DNA of 64,000 bases from Emmonsiellopsis sp. PD_33 (Eukaryota; Ascomycota; Eurotiomycetes; Onygenales; Ajellomycetaceae), in assembly GCA_032988165.1 (NCBI GenBank), contig JANTQF010000112.1:39804-103803 (forward strand). The letters are read 5' to 3'. The notes beneath the pieces were generated by a model. The model was given only the letters and a program-made list of their open reading frames with translations. It did no database searches and had not been told where the DNA came from. Positions 1 to 10,712 of this stretch are shown piece by piece. Positions within the stretch are counted from its first letter, which is position 1, and every line of letters begins with the position of its first letter. The position numbers were made by a program, and so were the translations under genes.

Positions 1-1313
1 ACGGAAAAATCTCCACCAGACCATTTCAGCCAAGGTCAACCTATCGAACCCGCAGATCAAGGCCCGCCAGGCCCTACAGACTCCGATCATCACCCTCCGC
101 CTAGTTTTGATCATGCTCAAACAATTCAGGATGAGTTGCAACCCAGCACTGGTAAATATGATACTTATGAACAGTACGACACTAGAGAAAACGGTGGCGG
201 TGAGTTTAACCAAGACGGGGGAGAGGAATCCGAGGTGCAACAGGAAGTTGAGGAGGAGGAGCAGGAGGAAGAAGAGGAGGAAGAGGAAGAGGAAGTGCAG
301 GAGGAGCAGGGAGAGGAGGGAGGCGATGAAAGAGAAGAATATGAGGGTATGTCCCACATTCCTTGGCACCTAAAGCTTTGATTGCTAACGAGACCACAGA
401 AGAGAACCTGCAAACCGAGGATACGGGTAGCGCCGTCCAGGCTGATGCTGTTGCCACTGATCGTAGCCCAGCCCCAGCAGAAACAATGCATATTCCTACA
501 GTAGACCTTTCTCGGGATGAATCGGATGAACAACCACCAGAAAATTATACTCAGGGTTACGAGTTCGGAACAGAAACAACTTTCGACGAACAACAGGAAG
601 CTACAGCTAACGAAGAGCTCGCCGAGCAATACGAACAGGAGGAACCTCAAGAGGAGCACGTTGAACACCATACTGAGGCTTTAGCGGGTGAAGATGCCAC
701 CAACAGTCACGACCAGCCCGCCACCAATAATGACCTTCATATTGAAATTGATTTGGGAACTAATGACATCAGCCAGTCTGAGCAAGCTTTCGATAGCCAT
801 GACCTCGGCGACGTGGACGAAGGCGAAATTTATGAAGACTCGTCGGCCATGGAGCGCACAAATACCATTCCCTTGAACGGTCAGGAAAACCAACCTCCAA
901 CGCTTGTGGTCGAGGATTCCGCCGAGAGACCAACGACCCCAGAGCCAACCGATGATATTTTTGACATCGATGAGGACCTGTTCAAAAGTCCCATGGCGGA
1001 AAACCATGACACTTTTGCACCGGGCAGCCCTTTAGGTGGACCAGATCCCGAACTCTTCAGTTTCCCCAATGAAAAGCTCCCTACCGCAAGCCCAACTTTA
1101 GAGTCTGGCGAGATCAGCTCCAGGGATGGATCTCCTGCTGGGGATCTCAATGAGCCCTTCCCGTTTACCTCTCTAGACAGAGAAATCCCAGGTCCAGATA
1201 CCTTACCCGCAGTCGACAGCCCCAAATCGACGGCAAAACGAACTTTCATAGACGCCGACATTAACGATGCTGAGAGCTCTACGCCAGACATGAAACGCCA
1301 CCGCTCGGAGTAA
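1..1313 (+). CDS. Acidic Glu-rich protein of unknown function, 3' part
   Basis: The C-terminal part of a gene whose start lies before the window. The frame is open from base 1 to an intron at 347..399 (GTATGT donor, TGCTAACG branch site, ACAG acceptor) and continues at 400..1313, ending in TAA. The join keeps frame (G|AA). The visible 419 or so residues are hydrophilic and low in complexity: a nearly pure glutamate run is encoded at about 250-340, followed by Glu/Asp/Ser/Pro/Thr-rich sequence. The end is basic (KRHRSE), which could serve as a nuclear localisation signal. No catalytic or folded domain is recognisable, so the protein is probably largely disordered. Function is unknown; a nuclear scaffold or chaperone-like role is only a guess from composition. 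Confidence is high that it is coding and low on any role. Confidence 0.75.
347..399 (+). other. Intron of the acidic protein gene
   Basis: 53 bp, GTATGT...GCTAAC...ACAG. Reading through it would end the upstream frame at about 381, and splicing joins both open frames without a shift. Confidence 0.75.
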
Positions 1314-2725
1314 ACACCGCGATCGATATTACGCACGGGCACGATTAATCCGCCCCGCATGACCGACCCAATGGATAACCCCTTTTAGGACTAACGAGCA
1401 GCTGTGACGACGATCGTGCTAACAAAATCAGACAATACTAACTAGGGCTCTTTCGGTCAGTGTACGGCTTTCAAGGTAAAAGTTGACTAACCATTTCGAT
1501 CCTCCGCCTGTACTTATCATCCTCTTCACCTGTTTCCATTCACTATCCTGTTTCCCCCACCCTTTCCCGTCTTCCGGAATCTCTACCGATTTCTTTTCGA
1601 TTTTAAACAACACTTTGTTCCTGCGTCTGTGTCTAGCTCGGCATTCCCTTGACCACACCTTTCGTCCAGACCCGTTCTGGACTATTGGCAAATGCTTAGA
1701 CCCTGGTTCGCATATCATTTCCACAAATGATTCCTCCCCCGGATGGAATTCGTGGAACCACGTTCCCTGGCCATAATGTTGAGCCGCGGAACCCGATCGA
1801 TTGAAGAACCGCCACACCAGTGGTCCTTCTAGTGTAGGTGATTGATGGACGACGTCCCAGGGTGGCTACTATCCTACCTCTCTGGCCTTTCCTTGTTTTC
1901 CTTTCCTCCCCTCTGCAGGGGTTCAAAAGAGATACCGTGACATTGAAATTTTTCGCTACATATGTATACCCCGGCAGATCCTGTCGCAGACCTTGCATGA
2001 TTAGGGCGTTTTTGTCTTCTCTTTCTTTATGTCGGGTCGATTTATTCCATGATTGATTACTATGATGGCGATTGCCGGTAACTTCGGCATGGAGCTCGCT
2101 GTACCGTACGAGTAATTGTCTCCCTGTTTTTCTCCCGCGTGGCGGTGTGCGTGTCCTTGTTTGTTCCATCCCTCATCCTCACCCTAAATGCATATGCGCA
2201 CTCGTCTTCCGAAACAAACACACACCATCCCCCTTATCCTCCCCAGCCCCAGCCATGGCACACCTTACTGTCTCCGACTCCACCAATCCTGTCTTGCCTG
2301 TTCCATCTCATCATGTCTTGAGTTTCATAACCCCTCTCCGTTCCCACTCTATTCTGCATCCCCTCCATTTCGTATCCCATCTTCTATCATATTCCATTTT
2401 CCCCTTTACGAGCCGAGCCGGAAGGGCTCGATAACTCACAGATGGAAGGAGAGGAGAAGTAGGAACGGCCGATTGAATGGATTTATTGATCGATCGGTTG
2501 ACGGATGGATGATCTATGTATCTCTAAACATCCCCCCCCCATCTAGTTTACCTTAACTTATTATAGCTGTCTTAGTTTAAAAAAAGGAAGAAAGGAGAAA
2601 AAAGAAAAGAACTAATCTATTTATCCGTCCATATATTCCTCATGAATAAATCCAAAAAAAAAGAAAAAAAAAAAAGACCAGCGCGCTAATAACCAAGATA
2701 AAAAATCAACATCCATGTATATATA
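1314..2725. other. Convergent intergenic region, 3' UTRs
   Basis: About 1.4 kb between the ends of two convergent genes. It holds pyrimidine-rich stretches and, near 2575-2680, A-rich tracts with short A homopolymers. Short frames on both strands have no coding character. No RNA gene or mobile element was seen. Confidence 0.6.
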
Positions 2726-4417
2726 TCACACACTCCACTCCCTCTCCCAAGCCGTAAACACCTCCCTCGCCAAATCCGCCCACATCACACACTTACACCC
2801 CACCTTCCCCCCCTGCTCCCCACCACAATAAACCACCCTCTCCACCTTGCCCGCGCCAATCTGCACCCTCGCACACCCACTAACGCCCCGACCACCCCAC
2901 AGCCCCTTGCCCGTAGCCAGATCGCAGTGCTTCATACAAAAACCCACAGTCGAGACGCTGTTCACGGTGAAACTGGCCAACAAGTCGAGGGCGGGAAGCA
3001 GGCGGCGGCGCAGCCCGCAGCCGACGTGGTTATTGTCGATTTGGTGTTCGGGGCATTCGCGGAGGGAGGCGATGAGGGTGCGGATGTTTGTTTTGGATTT
3101 GGGTTTGGGTCGTTGGGGGGGAGGGGGAGTTTGTTGTGTGTCCTGATCGTCGTCTTCCTCTTCATCATTGCGAGATAGGGTGGATTCTAGCTGCAGGGTT
3201 TTTGTGCGGGTTGAGAAGAAGCGGATCATTTCGCCGAGGTGGAAGGAGTCGCAGGCGGGGGAGTTTGCGTACATTCGGCGGCATTGGAGTTTAGGCCGTG
3301 GGCGGGACGTGGTTGCGGAGCCAGGGGCTGGCTCGAGAGGGATTGCGCCATAGGCGCGGAGGAAGTGCGATTGCAAATCGCTGATGGTGTCGAGGATGGC
3401 TTGGTGCCGGAAGCGCATTTCCTCTGTATGTATGTATGTACTTGCATTAGTTGTGTCGTTTTTATACAGATGAGGAAAGGGGTGGAATATACCTTCAATG
3501 CCATTAGGGAGATTCCACCAAATGGGCTTATCGATGCCCGCCACCTCGCCCGTCCCACCATCCGCCCACTCCGTCGATCCATCCACGATCAACCTGTGCG
3601 TCAAAGCAATAACTCTGTCCTCATCCCGTAGAAATAATGCCAGATAAATAGCCAGGCGCATAAGCCCTTCATCCCCCAACAAGCGAGAAGAACGCAGCAG
3701 CCGGTCCGTCTTCGACAGAATATACTCACGGAGAGTCGCCCAGTTCGCAAGCGGGACGACCAGCGCGCGATTCAGGGCCTGGAGACCATCAAAGCGGTCC
3801 GAAAGGACGACCAGACTGGCCAAGAATGACGTCGGCCTCTCCGGCAGTGTCTCGAGGGCGTCTTGGGTCTGCGCATATGTCGGCGCCTGTACTGTAATCC
3901 CGGTTTCCGTGACGTCCGTTTCGGTATACCGCAGATGTAACAGCTTCAAAAACGCCTCCATCAGATCGGCCTTGTCAAACCTGCCCGCAACGGGCGGCAA
4001 CTCGAGCGGGATGCGGGGTAGTTCCTCGATGCCAGGGCTGTCCATGTCCGTGTCGGTGCCATATCTCGCATCCAACCGGGCTCTCTCTTCGAGAAATTCC
4101 CGCCCTTCGCGGAACTTCTCTGGGTCCAAGAAGACCCTGAAGTATGGGCTAGCCTCTCTCAGCGCGTTGCTAGACACTCTTATCAGATATTTGATTTGCG
4201 CGGGATGGTGCTGGCTAGATTCCCCTTTGCCTGGTGATGCCGTGAACTCCACAGCAGCATCGCCATCAGGACAGACTATTCTCGTGCGAATATTCGAAGA
4301 AGAAGGAGAAGAGCCTCTCCCCCCCTGTCCTCGTCCGGATTGGTGGGGCCTTGGCCGTTTCCCTCTGCCAGCCGGAGAAGGCTCAGCATGCTGCATCGAC
4401 GGCAAGCTGCATTCCAT
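2726..4417 (-). CDS. BTB/POZ domain protein, fungal type
   Basis: Two exons on the minus strand: 4417..3493 and 3423..2726, with a 69-bp in-frame intron (GTATAT...CAG) at 3492..3424. The product is 540 residues. The first ATG in frame is at 4417; the frame extends upstream without another ATG. After a Pro/Ser/Arg-rich N-terminus of about 45 residues, residues roughly 45-115 match the fungal BTB/POZ pattern: a nucleic-acid-like or acidic first strand, then SSNALREASPYFRV and LDPEKF, the segment typical of large fungal BTB families. The rest is helical, with an acidic/proline low-complexity linker near residue 410 and a Cys-rich C-terminus. BTB domains mediate dimerisation and often link substrates to cullin-3 ligases, but no Kelch, MATH or zinc-finger partner domain is visible. 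The biological role is unknown. Confidence 0.8.
   Translation of the reverse strand: MECSLPSMQHAEPSPAGRGKRPRPHQSGRGQGGRGSSPSSSNIRTRIVCPDGDAAVEFTASPGKGESSQHHPAQIKYLIRVSSNALREASPYFRVFLDPEKFREGREFLEERARLDARYGTDTDMDSPGIEELPRIPLELPPVAGRFDKADLMEAFLKLLHLRYTETDVTETGITVQAPTYAQTQDALETLPERPTSFLASLVVLSDRFDGLQALNRALVVPLANWATLREYILSKTDRLLRSSRLLGDEGLMRLAIYLALFLRDEDRVIALTHRLIVDGSTEWADGGTGEVAGIDKPIWWNLPNGIEGIFHPFPHLYKNDTTNASTYIHTEEMRFRHQAILDTISDLQSHFLRAYGAIPLEPAPGSATTSRPRPKLQCRRMYANSPACDSFHLGEMIRFFSTRTKTLQLESTLSRNDEEEDDDQDTQQTPPPPQRPKPKSKTNIRTLIASLRECPEHQIDNNHVGCGLRRRLLPALDLLASFTVNSVSTVGFCMKHCDLATGKGLWGGRGVSGCARVQIGAGKVERVVYCGGEQGGKVGCKCVMWADLAREVFTAWEREWSV
3424..3492 (-). other. Intron of the BTB gene
   Basis: 69 bp, GTATAT donor, CTAAT branch-like element, ATACAG acceptor containing TACA repeats. 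The length is a multiple of three with no stop, so retention would add 23 residues in frame. Those residues lack the character of the flanking protein. Confidence 0.6.
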
Positions 4418-5872
4418 CACGGCAGTGCGACCTATTCTTATCCAATAAAAGACCAACAAGAATTATATATGTAGCGTATGACGCGATAAAAATGCGTCCC
4501 AACAATACGCTCGAGGGAGGGGGTATATCCAAGAAAAAATCCAAGAAGAAGGTAGGCCTGTTGGTGTGCTTTATATCTTCGATGGTGATTCACCGATATT
4601 TTCGTATATATACCGGATCCACGCAGCCAGGCAGTTTTATCATCAAAAAAATGCACAGGAAAGAAAGACGATGCGGACGGGGGGTGCCCGTCAGGTCCCG
4701 ATGAACGTTATTTATGGCTGACCGTTTACCACAGCCTTTTATCGTCCTGGACGCATGAAGCTTTTCATATCTGCCGTTGAGTTCCGACGACGCTCATCGA
4801 GAGCTTCGATGCTGAACTCCCAAAACTTAAACGCAGACAGTCGTTCTTCGTTAGGTTCGGATAGGGTAGAAACGGCCGGCCACAGATAGGGCTGGTCAAA
4901 GGTCGCAGGGGACTTAACTTGGCAGTTCAGAAATGAATAATAATAAAAATATTGATAATAATAGTAGTAGTAGTGATAGCAGTAATATGCAGAGAAACCA
5001 CTGACTGTTCCGGAACAGATTCTAGTAGATATTCAATATAAAATGGTTGAAGCTAGGGTTGAGGTTTGAAATTCCCTTAACGGGAGGGGGTCTGTGCCCC
5101 GCAGCGGATTGCTTACATAACCAGTAGTTAAGTCCCCATCCGCTAGTGAACTAGTTAAGTTATTTTAGCTCCCGCTACTCCCCGTGTCCGTGTGGGGGGG
5201 AGGGCCCGGATGGGAGGTGATTAATTTAAAGGGCCGCCCTCCTCATCAATTTCTATTTCTGTTTCTGTTTCCGAACGGTCGGGAAGATGGTGAAATGAAC
5301 CATATAACTAACTAGCCAAGAGAATTATCCTATCGTGTCTGGAGAAATGACATAGTTCGTGAGAGGAAAGCGCCAATAGTACGGAGTACTGACAAGGATA
5401 AATAGATAAAAACCAAACCAAAATCAAACCGGGAGTCTTCCTCCATAAAAAACCCACGAATTAAAAAACGGGAGATTGGTAAAAGTCCAGATTCAACTGA
5501 TGCAAGGATGGGGGTAAAAAATAATAATAAAAAAGGGAAACCGAGACGAGACGATTACTCAGAGTAGACATGAGGGCATGGCATGGCATGGTATGTATTT
5601 ACACAACACAACTTGTAGAAGGTAAAAGGTATACTTTTAGATTTTAATTTCCAAAAGACGGAGCCGAAGCAAGGTGGTGAAAGGAGAAAAAAAGGTTGTA
5701 CAAATGTCATGAGATAAATGGGAAGCGGTACGATCGAGAAATGATGTATATATTGTAGTCCAGGTAATAGAAGCGGGTATGACATAAATGGATATATTGG
5801 GAGTGAGATAATAGCAATACGTGTTCAGGAGGAAAATGAAAAAAACTCATGGCAGGACGGGAGAAATCCCCA
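4418..5872. other. Intergenic: BTB promoter and 3' region of ODCase-like gene
   Basis: About 1.45 kb. It contains the promoter of the BTB gene (minus strand) and the 3' flank of the next minus-strand gene. There are AT-rich triplet stretches near 4935-4985 (AAT/TAG units) and a short palindromic AGTACGGAGTACT at 5378-5390. No gene is supported. Confidence 0.6.
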
Positions 5873-7285
5873 TCACGCATTCATAGAAATAACCGGAACA
5901 CATAGGACTTCAAACCTACTCCGTCCGGAGCTTTCCCGCCCCGTCGACGCAGACATTGAATCCCGAACCGAAATCGCCCGCGCGATAAGCTGGTGGAGTG
6001 TATGTATTCGTTGGTGATGCATTGTAGATGCAGCCGTCGCTGCTCGGTGCAGGGGGAACTGAGAGGATCGTGGCGACGAGCCTACTGAGCCCACGTCGTT
6101 GACTGTAAGGCTCACTCTAAGGCTGTCTGCTAGACGAGCTGTTTCGTCGTCTGACGATTGCGCGCCGGGGAATAATATATGGTCGCTTTCTAGCGGGGCG
6201 AATAGGAGAACGGTTTGTCCTTCGCTCGTTTTATCGCTGTATTCCCCGCTGTCGTTGTCGTATTCGTTTTCGTCTCGATGCGGGCTTGGGCAGCCGAATT
6301 TCCCGCTCCTGGATACCTCTATCCATGACTCGTTACTGGTAAATCCCACGACGAAGTCGCTATGGGCCTTGGCTGCGGCTAATGTTGTGTGTCTGTATTG
6401 GTGGGTGAACATGGGATCGTCCTCCGCTGGGAGACACAAGACGAGACCGCGCGCAAGTAAGGGTGGTGCAGGATAAGGAGGGGGTGAGGTTGGTGTGTCG
6501 TCGCCGTCTGAATCCTCCTCGTCGTCCGAATATGGGTTGTCTTCCGCGCCAGATGATGCAGGTGTTGAGGGTTCGGTATGCTGAGTGATGGTCCGCGTGA
6601 GGGATATAACAGACGCTTTTCTCGGGGGAGGAGGCAGGCTGAGTTCGTCTCCGAGTCTGCCATTTCTTTCAAGTCGGAGTTCATCCCCTTCGGTGCTACT
6701 GTCGTCGTCAATGCCCTGTTGCTCGTTCCCCCCGCTTATTTCAGTCCTCACCGACATAGTCAGAACCGCCACTGTCTCCCTTGCAGCCCGCCTCAGCGTA
6801 GGAATCAGCCTATTACCCCCCTTCTCCTGCTCCTCCGGCCCAAGGACCCACGAACTAGCCATGCCTGCCCAAGCCGCCACGCTGACAACTCCTTTTGTAT
6901 ACCGCTTCCGAGCCAAGTCGATATCTCTGTTTATCTCCTCACTAGACATAACATGATGCCTCCCGGACCTTTTTTGAACATTCAGGACCCTCCCCCCTTC
7001 CCAAATCAAAAAACCGTATTTCCGCGCCAGGAAAGAAAGCCTTCGCGCAGCTTTCTGCGACCAATCGTCGATGATATCAGCATGCACCTGTAATACCGCA
7101 ATGAACGGACCGACGCCATTCGCTAGCCGTAGAAGCGCGGCCATTGTGCTTATGTTAGGCGAGGCAGAGACACATATTAGTTGGCCGTACGGCAAAGTCG
7201 TTTTGTATCGTTGTAAGAGACGAAGATAGGAGGTAATCGCGTTGCTGGAGGCATCCTGCGATGGGGGGTCCATGGCGATAACCAT
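5873..7285 (-). CDS. ODCase-fold pseudoenzyme (orotidine-5'-phosphate decarboxylase paralogue)
   Basis: A single-exon gene of 470 residues; ATG codons at residues 1 and 5 both fit. Residues 36-103 align clearly with the N-terminal half of fungal orotidine-5'-phosphate decarboxylase (PyrG/Ura3): the LLRLANGVGPFIAVL and FLARKYGFLIWEGGR segments parallel its substrate and active-site strands. Later pieces (VAAWAGM near residue 140, RGLVL and DFVVGFTSNE near residues 280-320) also follow PyrG order. The catalytic Lys-Asp-Lys-Asp set is gone: KTHxD reads QVHAD (66-70), and EDRKFxD reads EGGRVLN (96-102), so Asp, Lys and Asp become Gly, Arg and Asn. An acidic Ser/Pro-rich insert of about 90 residues (about 195-285) splits the fold. 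It cannot be a working decarboxylase by the known mechanism; a regulatory or scaffold role is inference. It is not a broken pyrG, since the frame is intact. Confidence 0.8.
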   Translation of the reverse strand: MVIAMDPPSQDASSNAITSYLRLLQRYKTTLPYGQLICVSASPNISTMAALLRLANGVGPFIAVLQVHADIIDDWSQKAARRLSFLARKYGFLIWEGGRVLNVQKRSGRHHVMSSEEINRDIDLARKRYTKGVVSVAAWAGMASSWVLGPEEQEKGGNRLIPTLRRAARETVAVLTMSVRTEISGGNEQQGIDDDSSTEGDELRLERNGRLGDELSLPPPPRKASVISLTRTITQHTEPSTPASSGAEDNPYSDDEEDSDGDDTPTSPPPYPAPPLLARGLVLCLPAEDDPMFTHQYRHTTLAAAKAHSDFVVGFTSNESWIEVSRSGKFGCPSPHRDENEYDNDSGEYSDKTSEGQTVLLFAPLESDHILFPGAQSSDDETARLADSLRVSLTVNDVGSVGSSPRSSQFPLHRAATAASTMHHQRIHTLHQLIARAISVRDSMSASTGRESSGRSRFEVLCVPVISMNA

Positions 7286-9469
7286 AGGAGCTGCGGAGAT
7301 GCGTTTTCGGCTGGTTGCGATGCAGAGAATGCTAGCTTGAGCTTATGTGGAAGGGAACGGGGTTTTAAGCATGCGCATTAATGACGGAGGCCCCTTACGG
7401 CCGCGATGAATAGGTTGAAGATGGGACTGGTAGAAAGCTATATCGTCTGCAGCAGGTCCGAACGGTGTGGGTAGGATGGGATCGACGAGAAGTCCAAGCG
7501 CACGACAAGTCTAGCCAGCGGATCGGGGTCCTCGGGGATCAAGAATCGACAACAGGCCAATGAATCCCAATATTCCCTTTGTTGGGTCGCGGGATTATCG
7601 CCGATTCGCCTCCGCCGTCCTTCGGAAGTTCCAATTTGAGGGATGGCGTTAGGGGATAAAAGAAAAGCAAATACGACAAGTATGAAACGAAACACAAAAA
7701 AGAAACAAAGATGAGGGTCGGAATAAAAATAGCCCACGCAGAAGAAAAAAGAATAAAACAAAATCGACCGGCGGGCGGACGGTCAGCCTAAAAAGCCGTC
7801 CAAGCCAGGATGGCCAGCCGGCCAGCCTCTGTTCCTCGCCAATTCCAAACCCTGGGGCGTAGGCTCTGTGGAACAGTTAGTGTGGGAACTTGCAGGCCAT
7901 CACATCCTTTCCACCGCGGCGTTTTGGCAGACGAGATGACGCTGCCCCCGACGTAGCGCTGCGGTTGGAGAGGTGGTGAGCTGCCCCTTTGCTGGAGCGA
8001 GCCCTTGACGGGGTCGCCTGCCACCGGAGCTGGAGGGAGTAGATGTCGTGTCACAGCTAATTGGTCCCACGGTTCGAGTTAGGCTATGACTACTATCGAT
8101 AAGACAACTGCTTGGTGGCGGTTGATCTGACGTTGGGAGGCCTTGAAGCAGCCACACGGGAGAGAGCCCTGTTGATGCGGGTTCATAATAGGAGACCAAA
8201 CTCCACGCCAAGTCTGTTTGGATTACTGACGCGCAAGGAGGCGTTCAAGTTGGTTCACACAAAGATTAAAAAGGATTTTCGCCGGATCCTTTCGTCGCTG
8301 AGCCGCTGGCATGGATAGAATTCGACGGGCTAGTTGGCGGCCCACAACGGGACCTTGCTAGCTCGAATCTGAATCCAGGCTTGGCCAATGCATACATATA
8401 TCCGACTACGACGCAGCTGACGGCACAGGGCGCTTTCCTCGACCCAGGGTTTCTCTACAACGGTGCTTCATGCATGCACAAGGGCAGAAACGGCAATGGT
8501 ATTTCAGCGGAGGGAGGGAGACTCGTATCGAGCCTACTCGAGGGACCCCCACACTCTGTGGTTTCGAATGCGGTGGGCCATCAGAGTTGATTGGTGGGCT
8601 GCGGATAGTTGGCTGGCCTCGCTGGGAGAAGCCCGCAGCGGACAATCAAGGTCCTCTCCAAGCAAGCGGTGTCTTCGCAGATGGAACGCAAGCTGTGCAT
8701 ATAGTTCCGAAGCCGCACTGAGACCTGGCAGGCCAACCGTGGCTCGTTGGCTGCTTGCAAATTCCTACTTGGGGCGAAGGGGATATTGTTTGCCTTATTC
8801 AGCTGATGGCAAGGCAAAGGACCGGACCCCTCATGACGAGAGACTACATTACAGCGCAGCCAGATACCGAACAACGGCGGCATGCATATGCTGTCCCACC
8901 GCGCACTGGGAATAAAGTGGCCGGCTTAGGACCAGCAAGAAATAACTATCCTGACGTGCTGCAGATCTGTGCTGCTGGGACATCGACTGGGCCGGACGGG
9001 AATCTGACTCTGGGCGGTGGGTTAAACCTGAGTGAGAGTTAGCTGGCTAGCTATATGACTGTATATGCTGCATGCGTACTGCGCAGAGACAAAGTATACT
9101 CACTGCCCAGCATTGCATCGTTCGCTATCCATTGTTCCGCTGGTTTGGAGACTTGGTGGTTTGGTGGTTGGACCGTTGCCAAGCGGCAGGAGATATTTGC
9201 TGTGAGTGGTCAGCCCATTCCTCTCCCTTACCTAACCCAACCCAAACCTCAAACCTCAAATCTCAACCTCATCCTCGCCCAGGTTCTCCTCATCCATCAA
9301 CCATACTCGCCGCCCGCACTTATCCTCCCCCTGTCTGCTGCCGCCCTCTCTGTGCGCAGCCCTCGAATCGCTCGCTGCTCGTCGTCGTCGTTGTTGTATG
9401 ATCCGCCCCCTCCTCGCTGGACACTGGTCCTCCTCTCAGACCGCCCAACCTCCCCCCTAATCCCACGTC
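7286..9469. other. Divergent intergenic region with promoters of the ODCase-like gene and SCS7
   Basis: About 2.2 kb between divergent genes. The right end (9230-9469) is pyrimidine-rich, with an imperfect CTCAAAC tandem at 9242-9272, typical of a fungal core promoter and leader. The middle (7.8-9.0 kb) has several overlapping short frames, none with recognisable protein character. No tRNA-like fold or transposon end was seen. Confidence 0.55.
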
Positions 9470-10712
9470 ATGCCTGCGAAAACTCTTCCTGTCCTCTCCC
9501 CCGCCGACCTCAGATCGCATGCCACCGCCAAATCGTGCTACGTGACACGGGGCTCCAAGGTCTACGATGTCACCTCCTTCGTGGACGATCACCCCGGCGG
9601 TGGTGACCTGATCCTGGACTATGCTGGCAAGGACGTCTCCGACATCATGACCGATATCCCCTCCCACCAGCACTCTGAGGCCGCCTACGAGATCCTCGAC
9701 GAATACCTGGTCGGCTTTCTTGACTCGGCTCCCGGCTCCAAGGCGAACGGGAATGGCGACGCGAGCTGCTCGGCCACGAATGGGAAGCCAGTCTACAGTA
9801 GCACAGGCATGTCAAGTGAGGAGGATCTGAACGTTGAAACTGACCTGGCCGCGGACTATCGGACACATAAATTCCTGGACCTGAACCGGCCGCTGTTTGG
9901 CCAGCTGTGGTACGGTGGTTTCACCAAAGACTTTTATCTGGAGCAGGTCCATCGTCCTCGCCACTACAGGGGCGGGGCCTCTGCTCCCTTGTTTGGAAAT
10001 TTCCTCGAACCTTTGACCAAGACTGCCTGGTGGGTTGTCCCCTTGGTGTGGTATCCCGCCGTTGCGTACGGGACGGTCGCGGGTGTTTCGGGCCTGGGGA
10101 ACTTCGTTGTCGGCGCTGCATATTGGCTGCTTGGACTGGGCATCTGGACTCTGGCAGAGTATGGGCTGCATCGCTGCCTCTTTCATCTGGATAAGTATGT
10201 TTCTGTCCCTTTTCACATCACGCCTGCATTTGTTTCGCCCGCTTACCAATACATAAAGATATCTACCGGATAACCGCGTCGGCCTGAGCTTACACTTTCT
10301 CCTGCACGGAATCCACCACTACCTACCAATGGACAAATACCGCCTTGTCATGCCCCCATCGCTATTCCTCATCCTGGCGACCCCATTTTATTATCTCGCG
10401 ACGACTGTGTTCTTCTATAACTGGTATGCCGCCATAACAGTTTACTCGGGAGGAATATTTGGATATGTGTGCTATGATATGACGCATTACTTCCTGCATC
10501 ACCGCAAGTACGTATTTAACCTCAGTCTCCGTCAGTTTATAAACTAACAAACCCCTCCGTCTAGCCTCCCATATTACTACCAGCAACTGAAGAAATACCA
10601 CCTCCAACACCACTTCGCCGATTACGAGAACGGTTTCGGCGTCACCAGCAGATTCTGGGATATGGTGTTTGGAACCGAACTCCCACCTCTCCAACCCGTC
10701 AAAGTCGAATAA
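9470..10712 (+). CDS. scs7: Sphingolipid alpha-hydroxylase (fatty acid 2-hydroxylase), Scs7/FAH1 family
   Basis: Three exons (9470..10194, 10259..10507, 10565..10712) encode 373 residues. Introns are 64 bp (GTATGT...AAAG) and 57 bp (GTACGT...CTAG). Residues about 8-85 form a cytochrome b5 domain: DDHPGG supplies heme ligand His41, and the second ligand lies in SHQHS (66/68). The C-terminal half is a di-iron fatty acid hydroxylase with the histidine boxes HRCLFH, HGIHH, HYFLHH and HLQHH, embedded in hydrophobic segments near residues 190-240 and 285-325. The family 2-hydroxylates the very-long-chain acyl group of ceramides in the ER, drawing electrons through its fused cytochrome b5. Length and order match fungal Scs7 proteins. 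Nothing is missing, so an active enzyme is expected. Confidence 0.95.

Noticed and set aside
165..671. 168-codon minus-strand frame over the acidic gene
   Set aside because: It is the antisense of a Glu/Asp-rich coding stretch, which creates Ser/Leu-rich open frames by composition.
1428..2169. Overlapping frames of 97-157 codons downstream of the first gene
   Set aside because: No domain, start context or splice pattern; they lie in the convergent 3' region.
8381..9042. Several frames up to 150 codons between the ODCase-like gene and scs7
   Set aside because: Frames overlap in all phases with random-looking composition; no family features.
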